Translations under genes and position numbers: made by a program
Origin: Taenia hydatigena
Taxonomy: Eukaryota > Platyhelminthes > Cestoda > Cyclophyllidea > Taeniidae
NCBI GenBank assembly: GCA_036345935.2
Contig: JADWOT020000005.1
Coordinates: 18,206,369 to 18,270,368, forward strand
Length of the DNA stretch: 64,000 nt
Direction of reading: 5' to 3'
Shown: positions 46,977 to 59,196 of the stretch, in pieces
Position numbering within the stretch: the stretch's first letter is position 1
Layout of the letters: the number at the start of each line of letters is the position of its first letter
The notes under the pieces: model-generated
What the model was told of the DNA's origin: nothing
The model's input: only the letters and a program-made list of their open reading frames with translations
The model's database searches: none

Positions 46977-49900
46977 TAATTGTTTAGCCTTAAGATGAGA
47001 AAATGCTCGACATCTGTGATTAAAGCACTATTTACTTTTTCATAAAAGCGCAATGCAAATAATAAACAAGCAGTCGCATTAGCAAAGCCAGTTCTGCTAA
47101 ATCCTTCTCCGTGGCATTTTTAAACTCATGCATGGCCACGCATTATGTCGCTTGGCTTAGTGAGGTCTTAAAAACTTCAAGAATTGCATTGAACGTGACA
47201 GTGTGAAATTTGTGTTTATCGCTGCGTCAACTTTAGGAATGCCGAGATTAAATCGTGAGTATTTTACAATTCTGAAAGGATTGAGAATGCTGGTTTTGGT
47301 TAATTATGATATTTTTCTCACACTAAATAAAGACTGATTAGGAGAAAGTTGGATTTCACTGTTTATTGATAAAATGATGAACATTCCAAATATCCTGACC
47401 CATCCTCTCCCGCCATTCCTAGAGTAGCTTTGGCAATTTTTAACAAGAATATTTACGACACATGTTAGCAAGACTTATTATTGCCGATAAACACATTTAA
47501 GGAAAGGAAAACTTGGAGATTATTATTGCTCTTGAGATGGCATAATAAACCTCCTTTCAGCGGAATTGACTAGACTGCTCAAAAATATATCTTAAATCGA
47601 TTCGGAGGAAAAACCTTTCAATTGCTACCTGCTGAAGTCTGCTTCTGCACACTTCCATTGGATATGAAGTAATCAAACGATGCGTCACGTGTCTCTCATT
47701 GTCTGATCGCTGTTTTCCTTTCATCTTTGCACGTTATGCTGGCGACACCCTTTGCAGTGAAGTGTCTTGATTTTAGTGAAAAGAAGCTCGTTCACACACA
47801 CACACACGCACAAGTGGTCCACTTGTTAATCCACCCATGGATTTTACGTCGAGCGGTAGTTCGGAGCGAAGTGCATAGAATAGCTTAACACCTCATCTGG
47901 AGCCGCGCTGTAGGACCCTCTGGAGCACGTCCGATTCCCCATACTCAAGGCGAAGTCACAGTTGATGGGCTGCGGGCGATTAACATTGCCGGTAATAAAC
48001 AGAATGGCGAACGCACCATTTAGGATAGGGGCTTAATTGTTTACTCATTAATTGGACGCAATGTCACTGTGATAGTAAATGACAAGAGCGCTTAGTAGAA
48101 TTCACTCTATCAAGTCGGACGGTTTAGTTATGAATGGGAAACATCGTATCAACTAGTGATGTGCAACGTTTTACATATCGATTAAAAGTTAAAAAATGTA
48201 CTAAAAGCATATTGCACTTGACTTATTTTAGTGCTGTATGAATGAATGCAATTTCATTTATTGTTTCCCTTATTTGACATCGTGTGCTTTCAAGGAATTG
48301 TTTTTTTTTTTTTAGCTGGAAAGCACTTAACCTTTAGAGAGGCAGCAAAGCTTATGCCTATCTGCAAATTACTCGTATGACTTTTTTCCACTGTCTAGGC
48401 GTCTTTCGAGGAAAACGGAGTGATTAGCATGCGCAAATGAACTGAATCATTATGGTAGGATTCGAAAGTAGAAAATTATATTGCTACAAGGCCTATTGCG
48501 ATTGTTTTAGTGGTTCTTTGAAGTTAGTCCATCAATTATTTTTATTAGCTCAAAATCGCATTAATAGCTATAATGAGAAATCGTGGCTGTAACACCAAGG
48601 GAACAGACAAAGCAATTAATTTGCAAATACTGATGCCGTATTTATTGTAACGCTTTTGATTTCATGTCTTCCACCTCTTCGATGCAGTGCTTAATCACAA
48701 ACTCCCGACTCTTGCGGTTGTGCAAGGGGTTGGTGAAATTATGTATGATGATGTAGTCCACGATTTACCCATTTCACAAATTGCCCACAAATCACAGGTG
48801 TACAATACGTTTTATCGCAATTCTAACTGTAGGCTGCAGCGTTAGTTGATATTTCGTTCCACAAAAAGTGAACTTTCACAAAAGTCACATTTTGCCACCA
48901 CCACCTTTTGATTAGTAAATCCACATGTAGCACCACTCTTTCCCTTAATTTTTTTAGTATTTATCGAGCGTTCCCTGTTAATGGGTGCAGGATGAATGGA
49001 ACTTCGCTTTTGAGGTTTTTTCGTGCCAAAAGTACGCCTACATTAATGCACTCACCAACCGCAACATTGGAGGTAGGTTCTACAATGCTGTGTGAGTGAC
49101 AAATGTATTACCGTTACTTAATAAATGGTTTCCCGTTGGGTAAGTGAATCCACTTATTTTCTCAGCAAATCTGTAAATACGCCTATTTAACGCATAAAAA
49201 GTCAATCATTCGTCCTCTCCCATGGCTTCTCAATTCTGCCAATTCCTGTTAGCGGAAATGTCTACCACAACAGAAGGCTAATTTACCACCAGGAGCTAAT
49301 TGCATGCTGAAGTGCCCTATTTAATGTTATAATGACCCTTGTTAAAGGATTCAAGTAGGTAGAATTAAGCTTTGTTCACACGCACACGTCTAGGCGCCCC
49401 ATCCTGCCTTGTAATTCCCTGTGTCCGCTCGTGTTTGTGCGTCTACCTAACAAGATCCAGGCGAACGTAACATGCGCACACGCAGATACCCACTTGAGAG
49501 GTGACAACATGCAGCAATACACCCAGACGTTCCTCCAAGCTAAGAAACTATTGCGGCTAGCACACAGCAAAGGAGACTTATTTTCCCATCCTCTTTGATC
49601 TGATGCATCTCAGCACCAACCTATTCTGTTACCAAAAATACCTAAAGGTGGGATTTGTGAATTACTGACCATATAAATGTCAGAGACACATGATTGTGTG
49701 GTTGAAGTTTCAGCGTCGTGTTTCACTCCCAGCTGCAATCATCATTCAGCCGACGTGTTGACTCCATCAGGGCAACCTAAAGTGAAATTAGGCATTGTGT
49801 ATGTAAGGCTTTTAGTTGCATTTGACGGGCTGTGTAACTTGAGAAATGGAATACGATAATAAGACGTTCTTTCTTTGTGTGATCCAGAATGCTATCAAAC

Positions 49901-52900
49901 AATTAATTATTTTGCTTGAATCATATTGCCATCCTGATATATCGCATTACATAGGCCTTACACAAGCCTCCCAATGGAGCGAGCCCACCCTTGACAAAGT
50001 ACGCATTTCACGGTACCTCGACTAACTATATGGTAATAGAAATACCAACTCATGACTCATCAAGAGTGCAAGTAAATCTTGATTTAGCGGAAAGCCTTAA
50101 GATATCATGATAATGAAATGCAGAGGACTAACTGGAGGTTCTGGGTTTATCCGCACTGTCATAGCTGTAGGCAAACAAGAGTTATAAAGGGAACAATAGT
50201 TTTGTGCCAGTGAAAAGACCCAAAATTCTGACCTCCTGCCTCTGATTGACTTGCATGGCAATAATTCAAACCAGATACTGGATTTTCATTCATTCCACAG
50301 CACCCGGACTCATCAAGGCATTAATTTGGATTTTATATGCCAAATTTGTAATATGTGGCTTTGATTCTACTATCACAAAACGCGCTCCGCTACTAATTGT
50401 AGGAAATAATTGTAATAACAAGGATTTGTGTTTGTTTTTTTAAGCTTTACTTTAGTCTGAGACATCATGGTTAATTCATTAAGTACTGAGGGTATTCTTA
50501 AGTCAGCTGAGAAAAATAAGGAGAGCTCGAGTGAATTTATGCTTAGAATGGCAACTGTAGACACGGAGGGCTAATGTTGCCTGAGGATGTGCCAAACTGT
50601 AAGTTTTTCCAATCAGAAAGTGCTAATTTTACACCCGCCCGAAGTGAGAGGTCTCGATGCACCGAAGTAAAGCATTATTAGACCGTAAATTCATAAAATT
50701 TTGTCTTTGCTGTCATCTTTTTGCCAAACTAATTATTTATGGACTCACATGAAGTGCGTAATAGAGGAGCTGAATTATGGGAATTGGGTTTCGGTCCGCT
50801 CAAAAGCTAGTTTAGACTTGTTCCGGTTAATAGCAAGCAGACACCGAGAGTACTGCATCAGGACTGACCTGGTTTCACTAATTATGCCGTCAACTATTCT
50901 AGCTTCAAAGCCCTCCCATGTTATCGTGACAAACTTTCACACTCTCTTAAATGTTTCCTAGCATTTTCACCATTTCACAAGTTATCATGCCATTACAAGT
51001 TTCTAGGTTGGATTTTAATAATGCTTTGAAGCAGGAAAGGTGTGACGCAGTTTTTTAGAAAAAGAAGCAAGGAAATGGCTTCTACCCTATGCACATTCAC
51101 TGGATTGTGATATACCAACATGATGAGTCGTATTCATGCATAATTCAAAAACATCCATGTCAAAACAGCTCTCAAAAAGGCATGAATTGGCAATAGCTCA
51201 AACTGACAACCTGGGTGGCATAAAAATCTGACAAAAATTAATCCATTCTTCTACAAATTTACCCTGGAAAGTGATCCCACTGTAGGATGTTGTACAACCT
51301 CGAGCTCCACCTCACAGCTTATTTCAACAATGTTGTCTGTCCGTCGAATGGCCTGATTAGTCGCTTCAATCGCGATTCGTAACTGGTTTTATGAGGACTT
51401 CTTTCCTTTGCTGTCTTTGGGGCTGTTTCCGTCCAACAGACTACTGCTACAACCGATAAGGCTTAAGTGCTCGAATGACACTGGTCGAAAATGGTCCTCA
51501 AAAAGGCAACTGCTGTTCGTTTCCTCCTCAACAGCAGCACTTTTACATGCCTGTTGTTACGTCTTCAGTTGCTGAATACAATGGAAGCTAGAGGAGATCT
51601 GTGCCACCTTCCCCCGGAGAGATGCACTAATCACATCAACCTCATGCACATTATCTCCTGGGTTGGAAACCTTTCCATTTAATTAGCTTTCGAAGAGTCG
51701 TGGCAAACGGAATTAGCAGAGCGGAAATTCGGATAAAGACGCAATTTGGGATAAAAAAATTTTAAAGAAACACATGGATTTTCTAATCAAAACAATGTTT
51801 AATGGGAATATTGTTCTTGGCTAATAATAATCGCCTCATTTTAGAAGCCGATAGCCAATTTGGAACAATCAACTGCCTTCACCTCCAATTCCTTGTTCCT
51901 ACAGACAGCGAATCACTCGCTACCTGCAAAGCCACAAATCATTACAACTCAGACCTTTTGTGGTTAACTAGAAGGCCGGTAGTATCCACGTGGAAGCGTA
52001 CACGCAATGTGCGAAGCCTCCTTAAGCAAGATCTACGAACTTCTGCAGTTTGGCAATTTTCTTGAAAAGGAGCCTACACCTACGGAGTGGCAGTCCTGGA
52101 GTAACACTGCCTCTTCCACAATGTCCATTTAGTCGCACGACAGCACGACGCAATGTGTAGAGCCGTATGAGTCAGGCAGCCACAAATTTTCGTGTGGTCA
52201 TCTCGATGGTGACTTCCTGTAACAACTTATAAAGATTTGAAAAGTGCGCTGCATAGCCTATAGCCATCCAATATAAAGCGTAGGCACGCATTATTCTATC
52301 GGTACAGTGTTTTCTCTAGGTTTTATCCAATGAACCAATCTGATGGCTACGGTTTGAGCTTGTCTGCTTCAGAAAGTAAGTTTCACTCGGTTTCGAGAAC
52401 CCGCCACAATTGTAATACGGAGCAGTAGTAGAGTGTATTAGGTAGAAATAGTCTAGACAATTTATTTCCCATGCTCACTATCCCAAGGTAGATGCGTCGC
52501 GCTCAGAAAGATCCATCGTCCTTTGTATTGCTTAACTTTAACGTGCCTAGCCAACTGGATTTAACAATGACGAGGAGTGATAAAAGGATTGATTTCCATC
52601 GAATGAGAAGAATAATTCATAGAGGGCATCAATTGTATGGTGAAAAATTATCTTTTTGGATTATTTTGTAAGAGCCTTCTAATGGGCAATGATTTCTGCA
52701 TCCCTAAGTTTGCTAAGCGAAGAAACATACCATTGTTGACAGTCCAGTACTTCACCTCCAGAGCATTATGCCTTTTCTGTGTGTGTCTGTGTGTGACTGA
52801 CTTCTAACGATATTTCAACCGCGGATCGGTCACTTCCAAAAGGCTGAGTAATAATTATGGCTGAAGTCGGTTTAGTCCATACAACTCCAGAAATTCCAGA

Positions 52901-54536
52901 AATTGGTGGAGAAAGTCCTATCCCCACAAAACAGCGCAAGGCTCAGCATTACATGCTGCAGCAGTTACTCGTGAAAGGGCTTCCCATCTCACTTTGGGAT
53001 GGGAGAGAGCAAAGATATCCCCTCATTTCCAGCCTCCATTTCACATTTCCTTGGTGAAATTTCATCATGTCAGGCCTATCACCATCCCTCGACGGAGGTG
53101 AGTAGGGCTAGATTGTTGACTCCTCGGGACAAGATGGCTTACAAAAGCAGACTTTGTAGCAAGCTTATGCCTCGCTAAGAAATTATCGTAAGCTGTAACA
53201 GTGACTGTTACATTGAATAAAATATTGTAAAGAGCTGTCTTAGGGGTATTTAATCCTGATCTTAAAAACCGTCAACAGAGAATTCCAACCCCCTCTCGTA
53301 GCACCACCTCCCTAGCGATATTATCCTCACACTTTCACAGTGAACCGTAGACAGGGACACCCTTACCAAAGCTAAGCGCTTGTCACACTAATAGACATGG
53401 CTTCACACATTCAATTCGGGTACTTCGTAGATATCCCAAACTGCCTCGTTTTTGTCTTCATCTAGAAATAGTCTCCATGGGCTGGTTGATTCAAGACTCA
53501 GATCTGAAAGATAGGCCGTTCAAAATATCCGTAAAACAGTACTTAGCATCCATCTTACCTCTGACAGTAACCAAGGCTACGGATATTAAACACTTCTTGG
53601 CTCCACGTATTTAGGGTAGTAGTATAAGACACACAAAAAAGCAATCACTCCCAACGAATTGCAGCTGCGGCGGGTATTTAATATGTGCTAACTTTCAGAT
53701 ACTTGAGATCGGGATAGATATGAAAAGACAATAAGAACCTCGCCAAGTTTTACTCATTTTCAGAATTATGGCTGCTTCCATAGATCGCCTGAAACTTCCA
53801 CTTAGCATGCATCTCAGTCGATTCCACGACGTCGCTAGACGGGATTGTCTTGGATTTCGAGCTTTATTTGATCAATTCGCCGCGCGAGTCACATAATAAC
53901 CTCGTCCGATATTGCCTTGTTAGTCCGTGCACACATCAACAATGTATCTCAATCTGAACTTCTTGTCCCGAAAACACGATATCAAAAAGCATGCCTCATC
54001 CATCCCCTCCTCGCGCACTAGTGAGGAAGTCCACGTGGCAATTTCCTGTTAAGTCTCTTGCGCGGTCACCCAAGGCGAAGGAGAGGGAGGTAATTTCTCT
54101 GCGTTTCTAAATACTCAGTCAGTCAAAAATAAAGGGGGCGAAAAAGCAGAGGATTCTAAGGCGCATTACGGTGCGTTTAGTGTGCACAAAATACCGAAAA
54201 GAGGTCTGATTATGGAAGCTATCACCTTTAAATCAAGGAATAAAACGAAAAAAAAAAACAAATAAACGGTCAAAATTGCTGCAAATTCACATGAGTGGAA
54301 AAAAACGAGTGCTACCGTGGCTGTGGGCATCAGGGATGTTTGGCTGGAGCGAAGCGAAAACAGGAAAACAGTTTGACAAGCTATTTGTCAAATCTCACCG
54401 CAGCTCTTACTCACACCTTCCCCCGCGTCTACAACGATGGGAACCCGTGCCTAATTGACTGGTGAGCAGAAACAAAGCGACTAGCACTCCGACCGTATTA
54501 TCAGTTCCATGGAGCAGGAGATGCATCACACAAATA
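46977..54536. other. Long stretch without a recognised gene
   Basis: About 7.5 kb, AT-rich. It holds a short CA run at about 47795-47812, a T run at 48299-48314 and an A run at about 54250-54260. Open frames such as 50701-50961, 51802-52065 and 52857-53057 (+) show no domain or splice context. No tRNA or retroelement motif was recognised. Confidence 0.4.
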
Positions 54537-54542
54537 TTTATT
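54537..54542 (-). promoter_or_regulatory. Polyadenylation signal for RBM8A
   Basis: AATAAA on the - strand, about 355 bases after the RBM8A stop codon; the first such signal downstream. Confidence 0.4.
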
Positions 54543-54896
54543 CAAAATTTAGACAATAGTATTGACGTTGTGTTCGACAGCTAGGAATGCTGGTTCTTGA
54601 ATCTCTAGATCGGTTCACTCACAGCAGGCCTCAGAGGCTAGTGCGGGACTTTAATGAAACCCGCTCTTAGATCAAAACATTTTACCACTGCAACAACCTA
54701 TTTTGACTTTCTTTCATCTGTTTCATCCGAATAAACGAAAAAATAATCTCATATTCATCCCCATTAAAAAGCAAAAATGAAAACTCATGGCTGTATTAAA
54801 AGCATGAAACGGGACTGGGAGTAGGTTGACGGAAGGAGTTGGAGTGGGGATGAGTGTATTCACAAACACCGTCGCCCTACCATGTAGCCCCAGGCC

Positions 54897-56243
54897 TCAG
54901 TTACGGGCCCTATCCCGAGACCTCGAATGACTGCGACTTCGGGAGCGGCTGACACGGTGCTGATTGCCACCACCTCCGTGCCGATGACCAGATCTTCGAC
55001 TATTACCGCTGCTGCGACCACTGCCCTTCACGAAAGCCCAATCGACCAAGATCTTCTGCCCATGCAGTTCACTACCATTCAAGGCCTGGAGGGCAGCATT
55101 GGCATCTTTGAATGTCTCGTACTCAACCAGTGCATAACCCTTCAAAAATCCGGTACGTCGGTCGAGATTAAGATGGATGTTCTTGATTTCTCCGTACTCA
55201 CAGAACTTATCCCGAATGTCTTCGTCAGTGGCTTCTTCGTGGACGTTGCGAACAAACACGATCCAACCCTCGATAGCTGAAAGAATAGCGTTATTGTGAG
55301 CCGGGAAACTTACAACGTTGGGGGCCTGTTGCAGAGGCATTATCGTCCGTTTTGAGAGACTCAAACTCCTCCTCCTGAGCGTGTGTAACAATCTCTAGAG
55401 GTATAGACAGAGGAAAATTGAAATGAAAATGCACTACCTCCTCGAAGACCCCGGCCCTTGCGTTTGGTCGCCTGCTCCTTTAGGCGCATGATTCCATCTG
55501 GAATACAAATAAGCCCATTAAAAGGCAATTGAGCAACAAAGGTCGAGGCAATCGCAAAATCGTATCAATTAGGTGTATAATGACAAGACTTTTAAAAGGT
55601 AAAAAGCATGTCAAAGCACAAAACCTGAAGACTTGATGCAGATGCATTTCTCACACACTAAATCTAATTGGCGTATAAAAAGACCAAATATAAGGACTCA
55701 TCTTATCCATAAAAATTCAATTATCTAATCAGTTCAGTGAAACTGTGATATTACATGCTTCTTTAGCAGAAAATAGCTCGAAGTGGTCTGCGCTAAGCAT
55801 AGGTGAAATCAACCATAAAGTGAGCAGATCGTTTCGTCCACACAATCTGCGCATATTACGGTTAGGAGAAACGACTGCACTCATCAAAACTGAAAGCCAA
55901 ACATTTGTTATCCAGTCAATGCATTCGCCTATACGATAATCTAAGAAGCTAGGCCATTCGAAGCGAAAAAATCCAACAGGGTGCCTAGAACCAAGGTAGA
56001 CAGAGGCGCAAAACGCTAATTAATTTACTTTATCAAAAGGACCTTAATTACCGGATCTATCAAAATCGAATCAGTCAGAAATGACGCGACAACATCTACT
56101 AAGACCAAATCATATAATGATGGTGTGAGATAAACCACAGCTGCAATGGGAGTACACACTTCGAGGTAGATGAACCACTTACGATCACCCTCTGTATCAT
56201 CTTCAAAGTCGTTCCCACCATGAATTTCAACCACATCCGCCAT
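54897..56243 (-). CDS. RBM8A: RNA-binding protein 8A (Y14), exon junction complex core
   Basis: Y14 pairs with Mago nashi in the exon junction complex on spliced mRNA in nucleus and cytoplasm. Four exons on the - strand, 56183-56243, 55438-55497, 55314-55394 and 54897-55276, give 193 residues with fitting phases (1, 1 and 1). The N-terminus is MADV-E-HGG, then D-D-T-E-G-D, then the basic [11 protein letters not shown] segment of Y14. The RRM spans about 68-146 with RNP2-like I-V-F-V-R-N-V and RNP1-like K-G-Y-A-L-V-E-Y; the GPQRSIEGW and VHEEAT-EDI signatures are diagnostic. The tail after the RRM is rich in Ser, Gly, Arg and His and ends in RS/RD repeats; it is longer than in human Y14 (174 residues in total). 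Introns are 685, 43 and 37 nt. Confidence 0.95.
55277..55313 (-). other. 37-nt intron in RBM8A
   Basis: GTAAGT to TTTCAG on the - strand. Removing it joins G-P-Q-R to S-I-E-G-W, the conserved lead-in to the RRM. A neighbouring 43-nt intron lies at 55395-55437. Confidence 0.9.
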
Positions 56244-56708
56244 TTCAAAAGTTCAGGACAAGATACTAAAATCAGCGGGAAAATGAACCAATCATAATTG
56301 TACGAATCAGTTCGAGAATGGCAGCCTTTATAACTTAAATACAAATATCTGTGTTTTATCCAATATTTACTTAGAAAATTATATGTTTCACTATGGAAGA
56401 TTTCCGTATTGCGTATAGAATGGCTGAGAGCCTCTTAAGCACTTAAATAAATTTTGAGCAGTATTTAAAGTGAAAACTCGCTTTTATCTTATTTAATTTA
56501 TAATAAATGAATAATCCCCAAATCAGACTGCTTAATTAGGAAAATCATTATTTTTGCAATAACGGCTTGCTTATCTGGTGATTACCCAATGCATAGTTGG
56601 CACTCGCACTACTCGTATGTTCATAATGGTTCGTATGACAAATTACCAACGAGTTATCAGTGTATGAAAGTGTTAGCTCAGCATTTTTGACGATTGCATG
56701 ATAGACTA
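56244..56708. other. RBM8A upstream region
   Basis: AT-rich. It presumably includes the RBM8A promoter, since no acceptor sits just before the ATG, but no promoter motif could be assigned. Confidence 0.3.
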
Positions 56709-56892
56709 TGTAGCGTGCCGAGGCTCCCTTAAGGCAAAAGAAGGCAAAGTGGTAGGATAGAATACATATATTCACCGGACAGAGGGAAAAAGGCTGCTGG
56801 CATGGCCCGGCGGCCAGCCCACGCAGCTAGGGCAGTACGGCCACCTCTGTGACCTTCACAGAAACCAGCAGTTCTAACAAACAAAGTACTAC
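56709..56892 (-). mobile_element. Truncated LTR, same family as 32351-33207, opposite orientation
   Basis: Read on the - strand it starts TGTAGTACTTTGTTTGTT, contains GTGAAGGTCACAGAGGTGGCCG, CTGCGTGGGCTGGCC and CCGGTGAATATA, and ends GGCACGCTACA. It matches the longer LTR at 33021-33207 over nearly its full length with few changes, including the block missing from the 32351 copy. Confidence 0.65.
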
Positions 56893-57224
56893 AACTTAAA
56901 GTATGTTTCAATGCAGCGTCTTCAGAATCCCAAGAAGAATTGGTACTACTGGGATGGCCCAGAGACCAGTCCACCCAGTGAGGCACAAGAACTAATTAAG
57001 TGTTATATTTTAATGCAACAAACGCATCGTAAAACTTTATTTGGGGCGTTAGCATTGGTTCCGTGCCTAATGTTTTAACCAAATATTCTTTGAAAATTTC
57101 CTTTCACAAAGTACTAATAAGATCTCTTTTAGTGGAACCAATTTATGGTAAAGTAAATCTTTATGCTTAAGGAAGCATAGATTCCAGGCACCGAATGTCA
57201 ACATGAGGTGTTTTAGGATTCAGC

Positions 57225-57400
57225 CTTGACCCAGCAAGATCGCATAGCGTCCCGACACTTTCCTAAAACCTAGAAGAAAATAATACTCGGGCAGAACGCA
57301 TGTATATATTCAGTGGGTGGAAATGATTAAGGCTACTAGCATGGTTTAGAGGTCAGCCTACTCAATAGTTAAGCAACCAACTGAGTACAAAACACCCATT
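57225..57400 (-). repeat. Diverged LTR-like copy
   Basis: On the + strand it reads TAGCGTCCCG, CGGGCAGAACGCATGTATATATTCAGTGGG, then AAGGCTACTAGCATGG and AGGTCAGCCTACTCA, matching in order the reversed LTR at 56709-56892 with many substitutions. It is an old member of the same family or a sister family. Confidence 0.45.
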
Positions 57401-57779
57401 GTCCCCTTCCCTAGCCATCACAAAACAATCAACGCTAAAAAACACCTACAAGCCAATTGTACCAGTTATTAAGTTTCCACGGAACTAAAGGGGTGCTCCA
57501 TTACAATACCGCTATTCTCTCTTAGCAATTTAAACCTATCTGGAGCTTCGTCAAGTCTGGGTACCTGATTCAGGGGTAAAGAATTGTACTAGCCATCACG
57601 TGCGTCCATAGCTAGACGAAGAAATACTGACCCAAAAACATATTTATGTTAGAAAAGACGCAATTTGAAGTAGTTCTTAGGGATTGAGCTTACATTTGTT
57701 TTAACCTGCCACCTTATTCTCTATTCACAGCTGTCCAGTCATATTTATCTGAGTCCTAACCAATTAGCAGAGAAGTAAA

Positions 57780-58075
57780 AAAGGTGGAGGAATTGCGGTG
57801 GGACTGGGGTAGGTGTTGAACGCGGACATCATTTTCATCCTTGCTTAGGATCATTACAGATTCTCCCATCCGTACCACATGCACTTGTTCCACCCTGCTG
57901 AAGTTTATGGCACAGCAAAAGAAAGCAAGATAGCTGTCCCCTTCCATTGGCACAAGTATAACGTCTCGAGACTTTGCTGAGTACCACACGGGCAGAATGT
58001 ATGCATTTAGCATAAAGAAGAAATTGAGGCTACTGACATTTCCCGAAGGCCAGCCCACTCAGCGGACGTGCATCG
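57780..58075 (-). repeat. Diverged LTR end plus leader
   Basis: The left part (GGGGTAGGTG, GCGGACATCATTT, CCCATCCGTAC-ACATGCACTTGTT) matches the reverse complement of the leader at about 32580-32655. The right part (GGGCAGAATGTATGCATTTA, GAGGCTACTGACAT, GGCCAGCCCACTCAG) matches the LTR itself. The order is that of LTR then leader on the - strand. Confidence 0.45.
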
Positions 58076-59196
58076 CTAGGCATCCAAAGTAGTCAGTTTA
58101 ACCAAAACTAAAAGTTAATCAAGCAACATATTACCACTCCTTTTAGGAAATCAGCGGCCTGTTTGCCCAAACCTCCTAGCTCTAGGAGCGCCATTCTATA
58201 TAACTTTGATGTCTTGTAAATTCCTCATGCTACATAAAATAGTCAATTCCTCCCCCCATTAATCCATTCGATTCAAACGTTCAAAGCGGGGTGTAGGTGA
58301 GAAGAGGAACAAAATCCCTATTTCACTCGCATCAACTTATCCGGTACATTTAAATTGATATGTGGACTTTATTAGATGAATAGAACAATGAAGCCTTGTT
58401 TAATTCCATACTTTGCAGTAGGATTGCCCTACAAGGTTACGTCAGCTCTACAAATATCACAGTTATCAACACCTTTCGAATGCTATTTGTTTAAGAAAAT
58501 TAACTGACCTTCAGGGAGTTCAAGAATAAGACGTTCCCCCAATCTGATTTGTCAGATTCACCAAACTAAACTTCTTCTCATAGAAGCCAATTTCGAATTC
58601 TAATACCGCTTTTTAGGACTTAGGACATCAATCCAACGCCGAACACTTCTACCCTCATTCATGTTTATCTTAGTGTGACTCCGGTTTTTTGCATCCTTTG
58701 TTGGTGAAGAGCACGTGAAAGTATAAGCATTTATTTAGGCCTGATAGAAAATGATTATGGATAGCAAAACGAAAACAAATATGGCAATCATTCTCGTAGG
58801 CATAGAGTCTGAGGGTTGCACAAATCATTCAATGGAAGGGGTTTTTTTTGAAATGCTTTCATTGCAAATGGCCTGATTCTAACTCAAAAAATGGACGCAC
58901 GCAATCCCCTGAATGCACGCCACTCCAAGCACCATGAAGCACAGCTGGATGAAGGACTCCCTTTAAATGAAGTGACAAAACATAGTTAGGCATTCATGTA
59001 ACAATAGTTAACATTTTGAACACCATCTAATCGGTATTTTCATTCCTACGGTTGGCAATCAAAGCTCACTGTGCATTGACGGGTAAACGTGAGTGAATAT
59101 TTTCCAGCATTGTTTACCACCACAGCCGGCGGCACATCTTTAACAAATTCAGCATGTCGCCATTTCGTATAGATTGAGAATAAACACATAGGGACT
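58076..59196. other. 3' flank of the zinc transporter gene; otherwise empty
   Basis: Includes a - strand AATAAA at 58730-58735, about 460 bases past the transporter stop codon, which could be its polyadenylation signal. No other feature is supported. Confidence 0.35.

Noticed and set aside
47795..47812. Short CA run
   Set aside because: Too short and interrupted to be reported as a separate microsatellite.
54927..55280. 117-codon plus-strand frame over RBM8A exon 4
   Set aside because: It is an antisense shadow of the highly conserved RRM exon.
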